Of a stretch of 64,000 nucleotides of DNA, positions 1 through 9,637 are shown piece after piece (the stretch's first letter is position 1; every line of letters begins with the position of its first letter). The translations under genes were made by a program, and so were the position numbers. Under the pieces are notes generated by a model. That model saw nothing but the letters and a program-made list of their open reading frames with translations, did not search any database and was not told the origin of the DNA. Origin of the DNA: Sphingomonas hankyongi (GTDB taxonomy: Bacteria; Pseudomonadota; Alphaproteobacteria; Sphingomonadales; Sphingomonadaceae); the NCBI RefSeq assembly GCF_023516575.1, contig NZ_JAMGBE010000002.1, positions 558,001 to 622,000 of the forward strand, written 5' to 3'.

Positions 1-17
1 CCGCTAGGCGGCTTGCG

Positions 18-920
18 ATGACCAAGCCCCTTCCGCCCAAGCGCATATTCCCGTCGTCGAAAGTCGACGCAAAAGCCGCCGAGCACGTCCCATCCATCCC
101 GCAGACGGAAAGCCCTGCGTACAAGCTCGCTTTCCAGGATAGCGAATTCCTGCTTCGCGAGGATCTTCGTCCCGTACGCTTCCAGCTGGAACTGCTTAAG
201 CCCGAGCTGCTCCTGAACGAAGCGAAGATTGCTTCGACGTTCGTTTTCTATGGATCTGCCCGGATACCAGCACCCGAAGCAGCGGACGCCCTTATCGCGG
301 CGGCGACGAATGACGAGCAGCACGCGGTTGCCGAGAGATTGAAGGCCAAGTCACGGTATTACGAAGTTGCCCGCGCGCTCGCCCGGCTCGCGAGCAGGGC
401 CGGCGGTAAGGACGAAGAGGGCAACCGCCATTTCGTCGTCTGCTCCGGCGGCGGACCATCGATTATGGAGGCCGCCAATCGTGGCGCGGTCGAAGAGGGC
501 GAGGAGACGATCGGCCTAAACATCGTCTTGCCCCACGAGCAGCTGCCCAACCGATATGTCACTCCGGACCTCAGCTTCCAGTTTCACTATTTCGCACTGC
601 GGAAGATGCATTTCCTCCTGCGCGCGCGCGCGGTGGCCGTATTCCCCGGCGGCTACGGGACCTTCGACGAATTGTTCGAGCTGCTGACGCTCATTCAGAC
701 GGGCAAGGTTCGCCCCCTGCCGATACTGCTTTTCGGGAAGGACTTCTGGAGCCGCATGGTCAACTTCCAGGGGCTGGCCGACGAAGGCGTGATCTCACCG
801 CACGATTTGGACCTCATCCATTGGAGCGAGGACGCGCAGGAGGCTTGGGACTTCGTCACGCGCTTCTACGAGCGCGGCGAGGACAAGGACGAGGAAAGCT
901 CCGTCGCCGACGGGAGCTAG
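18..920 (+). CDS. LOG family protein (Rossmann-fold, lysine-decarboxylase-like)
   Basis: A 300-residue protein with the two LOG-family signatures. A glycine-rich loop CSGGGPSIMEAANRGA lies near residues 143-158 and PGGYGTFDELFE near 209-220; the latter matches the family PGGxGTxxE nucleotide-binding motif. Many members are cytokinin-type nucleoside 5'-monophosphate phosphoribohydrolases, but long bacterial members with an N-terminal extension, like this one, are often of unproven substrate. An AGGCGG sequence six bases before the ATG supports the start. The gene is convergent with the cytochrome c gene and ends three bases from it. The family call is firm; the substrate is unknown. Confidence 0.85.
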   Translation: MTKPLPPKRIFPSSKVDAKAAEHVPSIPQTESPAYKLAFQDSEFLLREDLRPVRFQLELLKPELLLNEAKIASTFVFYGSARIPAPEAADALIAAATNDEQHAVAERLKAKSRYYEVARALARLASRAGGKDEEGNRHFVVCSGGGPSIMEAANRGAVEEGEETIGLNIVLPHEQLPNRYVTPDLSFQFHYFALRKMHFLLRARAVAVFPGGYGTFDELFELLTLIQTGKVRPLPILLFGKDFWSRMVNFQGLADEGVISPHDLDLIHWSEDAQEAWDFVTRFYERGEDKDEESSVADGS

Positions 921-922
921 GC

Positions 923-1588
923 TTAGGGCTTCTTGGCCTCGGCGGGAGCGGCCTCGCCGGTCGGCGGACCCTTGCCCTGCGGCTCCTTTTCCGCAGTCTG
1001 CGGGCCGTTGTTCGGACCCGTTCCGGGCTTCTCGGCGGAAGCGTCCGTGGTTTCGGCTGGCGCAGCCGGAAGCGGCTGCGGTGCATCGCTCTTGGTGTTG
1101 AGGAAGGCGATCACGTTGGCGCGATCCTGCGGATTGCTGATGCCGGCGAAGGTCATCTTGGTGCCCGGCGCGAACGCCTTGGGGCTATGCAGCCAGGCGC
1201 CCAGCGTATCCCAGCTCCAGTTGCCGCCCTTTTCCGCAAGCGCCGGCGAGAAAGCAAAGCCTTTGCCCTTGCCGACCGGCTCGCCGAGGATGCCCCAGAG
1301 GTTCGGGCCGAGCTGGTTCGCCCCGCCCTTCTCGGCATTGTGGCAGGCCGTGCACTTGTTGAAGACTTGCTGGCCCTTGGCCGGGTCGGCGCTCGCCAGG
1401 TAGAAAGCGATCGGCTTCTCAGCCTCTGCCGCGCCACCTTCACCCTCAAGCTGTACGCCCTCGATCGGATAGCCCATCTTCTCGGGCCGTTCGCTGTGGA
1501 ACACCTCGCTCGCTACGATGGACGAACCGAGTGCGACAATGCCCGCGAACAGCACCCAGCCGGCAATGGTGTTGAAACGATCGTCCAT
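923..1588 (-). CDS. Membrane-anchored class I cytochrome c
   Basis: A 221-residue protein with an uncleaved N-terminal membrane segment (about residues 8-28) followed by one class I cytochrome c domain. The haem-binding CTACH is near residue 79 and a likely distal Met ligand lies in the GTKMTFAG stretch. This resembles the CycM/cytochrome c552 type that carries electrons between bc1 and terminal oxidases in alphaproteobacteria. The last 50 residues are a low-complexity Pro/Ala/Glu tail that is probably disordered. It lies downstream of mutY on the same strand with 73 bases between. The fold is certain; the exact electron partners are inferred. Confidence 0.88.
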   Translation of the reverse strand: MDDRFNTIAGWVLFAGIVALGSSIVASEVFHSERPEKMGYPIEGVQLEGEGGAAEAEKPIAFYLASADPAKGQQVFNKCTACHNAEKGGANQLGPNLWGILGEPVGKGKGFAFSPALAEKGGNWSWDTLGAWLHSPKAFAPGTKMTFAGISNPQDRANVIAFLNTKSDAPQPLPAAPAETTDASAEKPGTGPNNGPQTAEKEPQGKGPPTGEAAPAEAKKP

Positions 1589-1661
1589 GAATTTTCCCTG
1601 GTTTCTCGGAATGCGAGAGGGTTGGATATTGGCCGCCCTTTAGGGGCGACTTTGCCCATCT

Positions 1662-2657
1662 TCAAGCGGCGCGGCGTCGAGACGAGCGGTCGGTCAGGAA
1701 CGCCGCGACGGCCTTGCGATAAAGGGTCGGCAAGCCTGCATCCTCAAGTGTGTCCAGCGGCTGCCACCAGCCGTCGCCAATCGCAGAGGAACGGCGCTCG
1801 ATCCCAAGCTCCAGCGCGAAATGCGTAAAGATGTGGCGAACCGCTGGCCTCACCGGCAGCGGTCCATCCTGCCATTCGCTGCCCGGCAATGCCGCCATGC
1901 CGCCCAGCAACCCTTTTGCCGGGCGCCGCACTAGCCAGACGCAATCTCTCTGCTCGATCCAGTAGGCAACGCCATGACGCAGCGGGCGCACCCGCTTTGG
2001 CTTGGGTAGGGGAAAGCGCTCCGGAATCCCGCTTGCAAAGGCCGCGCAATCGGCGGCGATTGGGCATGACGCGCAGAGTGGATTCTTCGGCCGGCAGATC
2101 GTGGCCCCGAGATCCATCAGCGCCTGGGCAAGGTCCCCCGCCCTTCCGCTCCGAAGCATGTCCCGGACGAGCTGCTCGATCTGGGCGCGGGTGGGCCGGT
2201 CAATGGCATGCAGTCGCGCGACGACGCGCTCGACGTTCGTATCGACGGCTGCGGCATCCTCGCCGAAGGCGATCGCTGCAATCGCCGCCGAAGTATAATC
2301 GCCTATCCCAGGAAGCGAGCGGAGATCCGCCGCTGTCTCCGGGAAGCCTCCGCGACGCGCAACCTTTCTGGCGCAGGCGATCAGGTTGCGAGCGCGCGCA
2401 TAATAACCGAGGCCTGCCCATTCCGAGAGGACATCCTCGTCCTTCGCTTCAGCCAGCGCCTCCACCGTCGGCCACCTCGTGACGAATCGCTCGAATCGGG
2501 GCGTAACGGCGGCAACCGTCGTCTGCTGAAGCATGATCTCGCTCAGCCACACACGATAGGCGGGCGGCGGCGGCGTGCCCGGGGCCGAGCGCCATGGAAG
2601 ACGCCGGAAGTTATCCACATAATGTTGGAGCAGGCGCTCTGAGGCGTTGGCGGTCAC
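1662..2657 (-). CDS. mutY: A/G-specific adenine glycosylase MutY
   Basis: MutY removes adenine mispaired with 8-oxoguanine in DNA. The protein shows the N-terminal LPWR and LSEIMLQQTTV motifs, a helix-hairpin-helix LPGIGDYTS followed by the catalytic Asp in AVDTNVERV, and a 4Fe-4S cluster loop with Cx6Cx2Cx5C spacing. The C-terminal part is the NUDIX-like 8-oxoG recognition domain. I place the start at the GTG at 2657 (331 residues), because a longer reading frame would run far into the divergent dciA gene. No clear Shine-Dalgarno sequence precedes it, so the exact start is uncertain. Confidence 0.93.
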   Translation of the reverse strand: MTANASERLLQHYVDNFRRLPWRSAPGTPPPPAYRVWLSEIMLQQTTVAAVTPRFERFVTRWPTVEALAEAKDEDVLSEWAGLGYYARARNLIACARKVARRGGFPETAADLRSLPGIGDYTSAAIAAIAFGEDAAAVDTNVERVVARLHAIDRPTRAQIEQLVRDMLRSGRAGDLAQALMDLGATICRPKNPLCASCPIAADCAAFASGIPERFPLPKPKRVRPLRHGVAYWIEQRDCVWLVRRPAKGLLGGMAALPGSEWQDGPLPVRPAVRHIFTHFALELGIERRSSAIGDGWWQPLDTLEDAGLPTLYRKAVAAFLTDRSSRRRAA

Positions 2658-2666
2658 GTAACCGCT

Positions 2667-3236
2667 ATGGCATGCTCGCCACCGATGACGAAGCAAAAGC
2701 CCTTGAAAGACCAGCCTGAAAGGAGCTGCCGCACGCGTCGCGCCGGGGACCTGGTCGGCGATATCGGCGGACAATCCTTTCGACGATTCGGCTTCGTGCA
2801 AAGCGCGATCGTCAGCAGGTGGGCCGAAATCGTGGGCGAGCGCTATGCGAGGGTGTCATCGCCCGAATCCATTCGTTTTCCGACGGGCAGGAAATCGTGC
2901 GGGGTGCTGACCCTTCTCGTCGATGGCGCGCACGCCCCACTGATCCAGCATCTGACGCCGATGATCGTCGAGCGCGTGAACCGTTTCTTCGGTCATGCCG
3001 CGATCAACCGGATCGTCTTCAGGCAGGGAAAGCCTCAGGCGCAGGCGCTCAAACCGAAGCGGCCTGACTTGCGCCCGGTGCCCAAGGATCTCGGCGAAGG
3101 GTTGCGAGAGATCGCCGACCCGGAGCTGCGCGCATGCTTGGAGTCGCTTGCGGCGAGAATAGCCGCTACCAGCGGGCCGCCGTCGCTTCCTGTAGACGGC
3201 GAAACACCCATTCCCGTGATCGAGCGGAGCAAGTGA
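2667..3236 (+). CDS. dciA: DciA/DUF721 family helicase-loading protein
   Basis: A 189-residue DUF721 protein. The family includes DciA, which interacts with and helps load the replicative helicase DnaB in bacteria lacking DnaC or DnaI. The conserved W..IVGERYA segment is near residue 52 and the beta-rich core GVLTLLVDGAHAPLIQHL near 85-102. The C-terminal third is basic and low in complexity, as is usual. Start at ATG 2667 or ATG 2685; neither has a strong ribosome site. The gene diverges from mutY with only nine bases between start codons and is followed five bases later by the thioredoxin-fold lipoprotein. Confidence 0.82.
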   Translation: MACSPPMTKQKPLKDQPERSCRTRRAGDLVGDIGGQSFRRFGFVQSAIVSRWAEIVGERYARVSSPESIRFPTGRKSCGVLTLLVDGAHAPLIQHLTPMIVERVNRFFGHAAINRIVFRQGKPQAQALKPKRPDLRPVPKDLGEGLREIADPELRACLESLAARIAATSGPPSLPVDGETPIPVIERSK

Positions 3237-3241
3237 AACAA

Positions 3242-3994
3242 ATGAAGCCCACGAAATTTCTTGCCTGCGCCATTGCCGTCGTCGCGATGGCCGGCTGCAA
3301 CTCCAAAGACAGCGACGCTGCAACCAATGCACCGCTGAACATCACGCCAATCGCGGCCCCGAAGGGAGGCGACTGGACGCAGACTGTAACAGCCACGCCA
3401 GAGGGCGGATTCCTGATGGGCAATCCGGATGCAAAGGTGAAGCTGCTCGAATTCGGATCGATGACCTGCCCGCATTGCCGGGAGTTCGACGAGAAGGGCG
3501 GTCAGGCCCTGATCGACCGCTATGTGAAAACGGGCCAGGTCAGCTGGGAATTCCGCAATTATATCCGCGATCCGTTCGACCTCACGGCGGCGCTGCTCGC
3601 GCGCTGCAACGGCGCCGGGAGCTTCTTTCCGCTGACCCGCGCCCTGTACAAGGACCAGCCGACCTGGGTTGCGAAGATCCAGGCGACGGACCAGGCGCAA
3701 CTGGAGCAGCTCCAGAACCTGCCGCCCAACCAGCAGTTCGTGCAGGTCGCGAAGCTCGCCGGATTCCAGGATTGGGCGGCAATGCGCGGCGTCCCGCAGG
3801 CCAAGAGCGCACAGTGCCTGGCCAACGAGAACAGCGTGAACCAGCTGGTGCAAATGACCAGCGATGCGACCACGCAATTCCCGGACTTCCAGGGCACGCC
3901 AACGTTCGTGATCAACGGGAAGATGGTCGAAAAAACGGCGACCTGGGAAGCGCTCGAGCCGCAGCTTCGCAACGCGCTCGGCGAGCGCGGCTAG
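3242..3994 (+). CDS. DsbA-like thioredoxin-fold lipoprotein
   Basis: A 250-residue secreted thiol oxidoreductase. It opens with a lipoprotein signal peptide whose lipobox cysteine is in VVAMAGC, so it is probably anchored in a membrane facing the periplasm. The active site CPHC sits in FGSMTCPHCREF, followed by a DsbA-type helical insertion and a cis-Pro region GTPTFVING near the C-terminus. It likely oxidises or isomerises periplasmic thiols; a dsbB gene at 18904-19428 could supply reoxidation. The start is the ATG after the dciA stop, chosen because it gives an intact signal peptide. The gap before smc is 22 bases, suggesting a dciA-dsb-smc transcript. Confidence 0.88.
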   Translation: MKPTKFLACAIAVVAMAGCNSKDSDAATNAPLNITPIAAPKGGDWTQTVTATPEGGFLMGNPDAKVKLLEFGSMTCPHCREFDEKGGQALIDRYVKTGQVSWEFRNYIRDPFDLTAALLARCNGAGSFFPLTRALYKDQPTWVAKIQATDQAQLEQLQNLPPNQQFVQVAKLAGFQDWAAMRGVPQAKSAQCLANENSVNQLVQMTSDATTQFPDFQGTPTFVINGKMVEKTATWEALEPQLRNALGERG

Positions 3995-4016
3995 CGGGGC
4001 TACGGGGGGTAAAGAG

Positions 4017-7000
4017 TTGCGGATCAGGAGGCTCAAGCTCAGCGGTTTCAAGAGCTTCGTAGAGCCTGCCGAACTGCGGATCGAGCCGGGGCTGACGGGT
4101 GTCGTCGGGCCCAACGGCTGCGGCAAATCGAACCTTCTCGAAGCAATCCGCTGGACGATGGGGGAGTCCAGCCCCAAGTCGCTGCGCGGCGGCGGGATGG
4201 ACGACGTGATCTTCGCAGGGACCGCGACGCGACCACCGCGCGATTTCGCCGAAGTCTCGATTCTCCTTGAGCGGGACGCGGATGAAAATTCCGCGGCGGG
4301 CGAGAGCGAGGTCACGCGCCGCATCGAGCGGGGGACCGGTTCGGCGTACCGCATCGACGGCCGGGACGTGCGCGCGAAAGATGTCTCGCTGCTGTTTGCC
4401 GACGCGGCGACAGGCGCTCATTCGCCGGCGCTGGTAAGCCAGGGCAAGATCGGGGCGGTCATCGCAGCCAAGCCGGTCGAACGGCGCCTTCTTCTTGAAG
4501 AAGCTGCGGGCATCTCCGGGCTGCATGCGCGCCGCAAGGACGCCGAGCAGAAGCTGCGAGCGACGGAAGCCAATCTCGCCCGCCTCGGTGAAATGCTCAA
4601 CGATCAGGAGCAACGCGCAGCGCAATTGAGGCGCCAGGCTCGCGCGGCCGAGCGCTATCGCAAGATTACTGACCAGATACGCCTGGTTGAGGCGCGTTTG
4701 CTTCACGCGCGCTGGGCCGAGGCCGAAAAGGCGGCCGAGGCCGCGCTCGCCGACGCGAGGGGAGCAGGCGACGCGGTCGCCGCCATCCAGACCGCGATTG
4801 CCGACGCCCAGGCAGCACAGGAACGCACCAACGTGCTGCTGACCGACAAACGCAACGCGCTGACGCAAATGCGCGAGCAGGCCCATGAGCTTGCCCATCA
4901 ACTCGCGACGGCGCGAGCGCGGCGCGACACGGTGGCCCGCCGGCTTCTGGAGCTCGAACGGCTCGATGCGGCTCTGGCAGCGGACATCGGTCGCGAAGAA
5001 GCGCTTAAGGGGGACGCCGCGCGCGCCATCGCGCAACTGGAGGAAGAGCGCCAAGTCATCACGCAGCGGCTGGACGACGCGGAATCCATCGCTGCGCGCC
5101 TGGCGGCCGAGCTGACGGCGACGGAGGCCCTCTCCCGCGATGCCGAGGCGGCGCTTGCCGAACTGCTCGCGCGTCAGGCGGCGATGCGGGCGGAGCGCCG
5201 GGTCGCGGAAGCGGCGCTTGAATCCGCGAAAGCGCAATCGGTGCGCGTGCAGCAGGAGCGGCAGAAGCTTGCCCAGCAGCTCGAAGCTCTCGGCGGGGGC
5301 GTCGATCATGAGGCAGCCCGGGACGAGGCTCAGGCAAAGGCTGAGGCCGCGTCGCGACAACTTGCCGAGGCCGAGGCCCAGCGCGCTACCGCCGAGGAGG
5401 CACGTGCCGGCGCCGCCGAACAGCGCGATGCGGCCGAAAGCAGGCTTGCGGCGGCGCGCGCAACCTTTTCCGCCGCCAAGTCGGAGCATGAAGCGCTTGC
5501 CCGGGCGCTCGAACATGGCGCCGGCGGAGTCATCGCCAGCCTGAGGGCGCAGCCCGGCTATGAACGAGCGCTGGCGGCTGCCCTGGGTGAGGACGCGGAC
5601 GCCGCCGTCGGAGCTGAGGGAGGTCGGCGGTGGCAGGGAAGCGAACTGCAGGATGGCGACCCAGCGCTGCCCGCCGGAACGGAGTGCCTCGCGGACCATG
5701 TCAGCGCGCCCACTGAGCTGTTGCGTCGTCTGCGACAGATCGCGGTGGCCGATGAAGACACGGGGCAGCGGCTTGCGGTCGGTCAGCGGCTCGTCACCCG
5801 CGAAGGGGCGCTCCGTCGCTGGGACGGGTTCGTGGCGATCGGATCTGGCGCGGCGGCGGCAGAGCGGCTCCTTCGAGCGAACCGCCTGGCGGAGCTCGCG
5901 CGCGATCTGCCGTCGCTCGAAGAAGCGTCCAAGGAATGTGCGGCCCAGCGAGACGAGGCGTTGGCGGCGATGGAACAGTCGCGGGCACTTGCCGAACAGG
6001 CTCGCCATGCCGCGCTGGCGGCCGAACGCGACGCGCGCGACGCAGCCCGCGCCGGTGATGCCGCAACCGCCGCGCTGGAGCGGATCGAAGCGCATCGCTT
6101 GAGCCTGACGCAACGCGAAGGCGAACTCCGTCCGGTGATCGAGGCCGCCCTGGATTCTGTAAAAGCTTCCGAGCGAGCGCTTACCGCGCTTCCCGACCCA
6201 GCGGCATTGGAGCAGGAAGTCATTGCCGCCCGTGAGAAAGCCGGCGCCGCATCTACGACGGTTGCCGAAAAGCGCGCTGAGATCGCCACGCGCTCGCGCG
6301 AAACTGCGTCGGACCGCGAGCGGCACGCGACTGCCGGTCGAGAGCAATCGGAGTGGCGCAAGCGGCAAAGCGACGCCGAGCAGAGGCTTTCTCAGGCCAT
6401 CGAACGGCGCGAGCAACTGGCGGCCGAACGCAATGAACTTGAGCAGGAACCTGCTGAGCTCGACCGCCGCATAGGCGAGCTGGAGCAAGCCAACAGCGAG
6501 AGCCAGGTCCGCGTTGGCGAGGCGGCTGCTGCAGAGCGGGAGGCTGAGGAAGCGGTCGTCATTGCATCAACTGAAGTGTCCGCGGCCAACGAACGGTTCG
6601 CGGACGCGCGCGAACGGCGAGCATCGGCGGCGGCGCGAGCGGAGGCGCAACAAGCGCGCAGCTCCGACTTTGCTCGAAGCAGCGTCGACAAGTTCGAATG
6701 CGTTCCGCAGCGGTTGCCCGAATTATTTGCGTTCGACCCGACGGAAGTAGCGGACGCTGACGTGGAAGCCACGCAGCTTGAGCGGCTGGTGGCAGAACGT
6801 GAGCGGATCGGCCCCGTTAACCTGATCGCTGAAAAGGAGCTCGCCGAGCTCGACGAAGCTCGCGGCAAGGGCGCCGCGGAGGCCGAGGAGCTGACGCAGG
6901 CCATCCATCGCCTTCGTGGCTCGATCGGCAACCTCAACCGCGAAGGCCGCGTCCGTTTGCTTGAGGCCTATGAGAAAGTGGACGCCCATTTCCGTCGGCT

Positions 7001-7433
7001 GTTCACCACCCTGTTCGACGGCGGGCAGGCCCACCTGCAATTGGTTGAAAGCGACGATCCGCTGGAGGCCGGGCTTGAGATAATGGCGCAGCCGCCCGGC
7101 AAGCGGCTCTCGACCCTGACTTTGCTTTCGGGTGGCGAGCAGGCGCTGACGGCGGTGGCTCTGATCTTTGCGATCTTCCTAACCAACCCAGCCCCGATCT
7201 GCGTTCTCGACGAGGTCGACGCACCGCTGGACGACGCCAATGTCGAGCGCTTCTGCGACCTCCTCGATCGCATGACGCAGGAAACCGACACCCGTTACCT
7301 GATCGTCACGCACAATGCGGTGACAATGAGCCGGATGCACCGGCTCTACGGCGTGACGATGATCGAAAAGGGGGTCAGCCGCCTGGTCTCGGTCGATCTG
7401 GGTGGCGCCGAGACGCTCCTCGCCGCGGAATAA
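4017..7433 (+). CDS. smc: Chromosome segregation protein SMC
   Basis: A full-length 1138-residue SMC condensin ATPase that organises and segregates the chromosome with ScpA/ScpB. Walker A GPNGCGKSN is near residue 32. Long Ala/Glu/Arg coiled coils flank a central hinge around residues 495-620. The C-terminal head has the ABC signature LSGGEQALTA and Walker B CVLDEVDAPLDD. The start is TTG 4017, preceded by a GGGGGGTAAAGAG ribosome site; translation from there begins exactly with the conserved MRIRRLKLSGFKSF. Antisense frames of up to 858 codons across this gene are GC-rich shadows. Confidence 0.97.
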   Translation: MRIRRLKLSGFKSFVEPAELRIEPGLTGVVGPNGCGKSNLLEAIRWTMGESSPKSLRGGGMDDVIFAGTATRPPRDFAEVSILLERDADENSAAGESEVTRRIERGTGSAYRIDGRDVRAKDVSLLFADAATGAHSPALVSQGKIGAVIAAKPVERRLLLEEAAGISGLHARRKDAEQKLRATEANLARLGEMLNDQEQRAAQLRRQARAAERYRKITDQIRLVEARLLHARWAEAEKAAEAALADARGAGDAVAAIQTAIADAQAAQERTNVLLTDKRNALTQMREQAHELAHQLATARARRDTVARRLLELERLDAALAADIGREEALKGDAARAIAQLEEERQVITQRLDDAESIAARLAAELTATEALSRDAEAALAELLARQAAMRAERRVAEAALESAKAQSVRVQQERQKLAQQLEALGGGVDHEAARDEAQAKAEAASRQLAEAEAQRATAEEARAGAAEQRDAAESRLAAARATFSAAKSEHEALARALEHGAGGVIASLRAQPGYERALAAALGEDADAAVGAEGGRRWQGSELQDGDPALPAGTECLADHVSAPTELLRRLRQIAVADEDTGQRLAVGQRLVTREGALRRWDGFVAIGSGAAAAERLLRANRLAELARDLPSLEEASKECAAQRDEALAAMEQSRALAEQARHAALAAERDARDAARAGDAATAALERIEAHRLSLTQREGELRPVIEAALDSVKASERALTALPDPAALEQEVIAAREKAGAASTTVAEKRAEIATRSRETASDRERHATAGREQSEWRKRQSDAEQRLSQAIERREQLAAERNELEQEPAELDRRIGELEQANSESQVRVGEAAAAEREAEEAVVIASTEVSAANERFADARERRASAAARAEAQQARSSDFARSSVDKFECVPQRLPELFAFDPTEVADADVEATQLERLVAERERIGPVNLIAEKELAELDEARGKGAAEAEELTQAIHRLRGSIGNLNREGRVRLLEAYEKVDAHFRRLFTTLFDGGQAHLQLVESDDPLEAGLEIMAQPPGKRLSTLTLLSGGEQALTAVALIFAIFLTNPAPICVLDEVDAPLDDANVERFCDLLDRMTQETDTRYLIVTHNAVTMSRMHRLYGVTMIEKGVSRLVSVDLGGAETLLAAE

Positions 7434-7489
7434 ACGCCGATTACCGAGATACTTCGAGGTGGCGGAGAATTCTGTAGATTGAATGCTAT

Positions 7490-7504
7490 TGCGAATGACT
7501 ATCA
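7490..7504 (+). promoter_or_regulatory. Fur-box-like iron operator
   Basis: TGCGAATGACTATCA agrees with the 7-1-7 Fur consensus TGATAATNATTATCA at 11 of the 14 specified positions. It lies 40-54 bases before the ATG of a TonB-dependent siderophore receptor, in an AT-richer patch of an otherwise GC-rich region. Iron repression of the receptor is the expected role. The match was made by eye. Confidence 0.6.
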
Positions 7505-7543
7505 ATAACGATAGTCGGCGGTCATTGCTCAACAGGGGACGTG

Positions 7544-9637
7544 ATGAACCGCCTGCTTCTGTCTACGTACGCCGCGTCCTTAGCGTGGACTGCCGCACCG
7601 GCCTTAGCGGCCGAAGCTGCTGAGGCAGCAGACGCCGCTGACGCCCCAGTCATCGTCGTGACGGGGGAGCGACCTCAATATGGCATTCGCTCGACCAGCA
7701 CGGCCACGAAGACCGACACGGACATTCGCAACATCCCGCAGGCGCTCACCGTCATTTCGGAGCGACAGATCAAGGATCAGCAGCTGCGCTCGGTCGCCGA
7801 GCTTCTGACCTTTGTTCCTGGCGCGACCCCCGGCACAGGCGAAAGCAACCGCGACCAGATGACGCTCCGCGGCAACAACAGCACGGCCGACTTCTTCATC
7901 GACGGAGTTCGCGACGACGCACAATATTTCCGGGACTTCTACAACGTCGATCGCGTCGAGGTCCTCAAGGGACCAAATGCGATGATCTTCGGTCGCGGCG
8001 GCGGCGGCGGGGTCGTCAACCGCGTGCTCAAGCGCTCGAGCCTCAATCCATATCGCAGCGTCACCGGCTCGGGCGACGGCTTCGGCGGCTTTCGTTTACT
8101 TGCCGACGTGGATCAGCCGATCGCGACCGGCGCCGGGCTTCGCTTGAACGGCGTCTATGAAGACGGTGACAGCTTCCGCCGCCACGTCGACCTGAAGCGC
8201 TACGGCTTCAACCCCACCGCTGGTATCCAAGTCGGTGCAAACACCCGGTTCGACCTCTCGTACGAATATTTCCACGATCGCCGCACTGCCGACCGAGGGG
8301 TTCCGGCGGATGGAGACAGGCCGCTCGAAGGTTTCGACCGCACATTCTTCGGCAACCCCGACGAAAGCTTTGCCAAAGCCGACGTGAACGTTGCGACCTT
8401 TGCGGTCGAACACCAGTTCGGCGAAGGCCTAAAGCTCCGCAATCACACGCAGTTCGCGGACTACGACAAATTCTACCAGAACATCTACGGATCGAACCTC
8501 GACGAGGCGAGCCGGGTCGTGATTCTCGACGCCTACAACAACCAGAACGACCGCCGGAACCTGTTCAGCCAGACGGACCTCGTCTGGGACAATCATCTTG
8601 CAGGGATCGACCAGACCTTGCTGTTCGGCTTCGAGCTGGGCCGGCAGAAGTCGCGCAACCACCGGCTGACGGGATTTTTCGCGCCGGGAACGAACCACGT
8701 GCCGCTCAGCGAACCGACGGTCGACACCGACGTCACCTTCCTTCCGGCGGCGAGCGATGCCAACAATCGCACACATGCGACCGTGGCGGCGGTCTATGTT
8801 CAGGACCAGATCCGTCCGGCTGAATGGCTCGAGATTGTTGCCGGACTACGGTTCGACAGTTTCGATCTCGACGTCGACGACCTGCGCCCCGTGGGCGGCG
8901 GAGAGTTCAGCCGAAAGGACCGTTTGTGGTCGCCACGGCTCGGCATCGTGCTCAAGCCGCGCGACAACCTGTCCGTCTACGGCAGCTTGAGCCGGTCCTA
9001 CCTTCCGCAGTCCGGAGACCAGTTCGGCAGCCTGACAGTTGCGACCGAAGCGCTGAAGCCCGAGCGGTTCGACAATTACGAAATCGGTGCGAAGTGGGAA
9101 CCGCTGCACGGCCTTCTAGCGACGGCCGCGTTATACCGGCTCGATCGGACCAACACGCGCGCGGTCGATCCGATTACGAACCTGACGGTCCTGACCGGCG
9201 CGCAGCGCAGCAAGGGTGTGGAGCTGGGCCTGGAGCGCAGCATCACCAGCAACTGGCAGGTATCGGCGGGCTATGCGTGGCAAAAGGCGAAGATCACTGA
9301 GACCACGGCCGCGGCCCCCGCCGGACGCGAAGTCCCGCTCGTCCCGCGTCATAGCTTCGCTGTCTGGAACCGCTATGATGCGACCGACCGGATCGGTATT
9401 GGGCTGGGCGTGATTGCCCGTTCCAAGTCATTTGCTTCGATCAGCAACCAGGTCACGCTTCCAGGCTATACGCGTGTCGACGGAGCGCTCTTCTACAAGT
9501 TGCCCAACGGCATGGAGGCGCAGGTGAATGTCGAGAATCTGCTCGGCGCCGACTATTTCCCGACCGCCCACAACGACAACAACATCGCTCCCGGCGCGCC
9601 GCGCTCGATCAAGGCGACCGTCGGCTATCGCTTCTAG
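7544..9637 (+). CDS. TonB-dependent siderophore (catecholate-type) receptor
   Basis: A 697-residue outer-membrane receptor. A Sec signal peptide ends near residue 23 (ALAAEA), a TonB-box-like VIVVTGE follows, then the plug domain (IPQALTVISE, MTLRG, FIDGVRDD, VEVLKGPNAMIFGRGGGGG) and a 22-strand-type barrel ending in the canonical aromatic C-terminus GYRF. The plug features resemble Fiu/catecholate receptors, so the ligand is probably a ferric siderophore. I choose ATG 7544 over the overlapping GTG at 7541 because AGGGGA is better spaced from it. A Fur-like box lies upstream. The gene overlaps the convergent UdgX gene end by four bases. Confidence 0.93.
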   Translation: MNRLLLSTYAASLAWTAAPALAAEAAEAADAADAPVIVVTGERPQYGIRSTSTATKTDTDIRNIPQALTVISERQIKDQQLRSVAELLTFVPGATPGTGESNRDQMTLRGNNSTADFFIDGVRDDAQYFRDFYNVDRVEVLKGPNAMIFGRGGGGGVVNRVLKRSSLNPYRSVTGSGDGFGGFRLLADVDQPIATGAGLRLNGVYEDGDSFRRHVDLKRYGFNPTAGIQVGANTRFDLSYEYFHDRRTADRGVPADGDRPLEGFDRTFFGNPDESFAKADVNVATFAVEHQFGEGLKLRNHTQFADYDKFYQNIYGSNLDEASRVVILDAYNNQNDRRNLFSQTDLVWDNHLAGIDQTLLFGFELGRQKSRNHRLTGFFAPGTNHVPLSEPTVDTDVTFLPAASDANNRTHATVAAVYVQDQIRPAEWLEIVAGLRFDSFDLDVDDLRPVGGGEFSRKDRLWSPRLGIVLKPRDNLSVYGSLSRSYLPQSGDQFGSLTVATEALKPERFDNYEIGAKWEPLHGLLATAALYRLDRTNTRAVDPITNLTVLTGAQRSKGVELGLERSITSNWQVSAGYAWQKAKITETTAAAPAGREVPLVPRHSFAVWNRYDATDRIGIGLGVIARSKSFASISNQVTLPGYTRVDGALFYKLPNGMEAQVNVENLLGADYFPTAHNDNNIAPGAPRSIKATVGYRF

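Noticed and set aside
3912-6488. Very long minus-strand open frame (858 codons) opposite smc
   Set aside because: It is the antisense shadow of a GC-rich coiled-coil gene; smc itself has all SMC motifs, and the shadow is Arg/Leu/Gly-rich with no family features.
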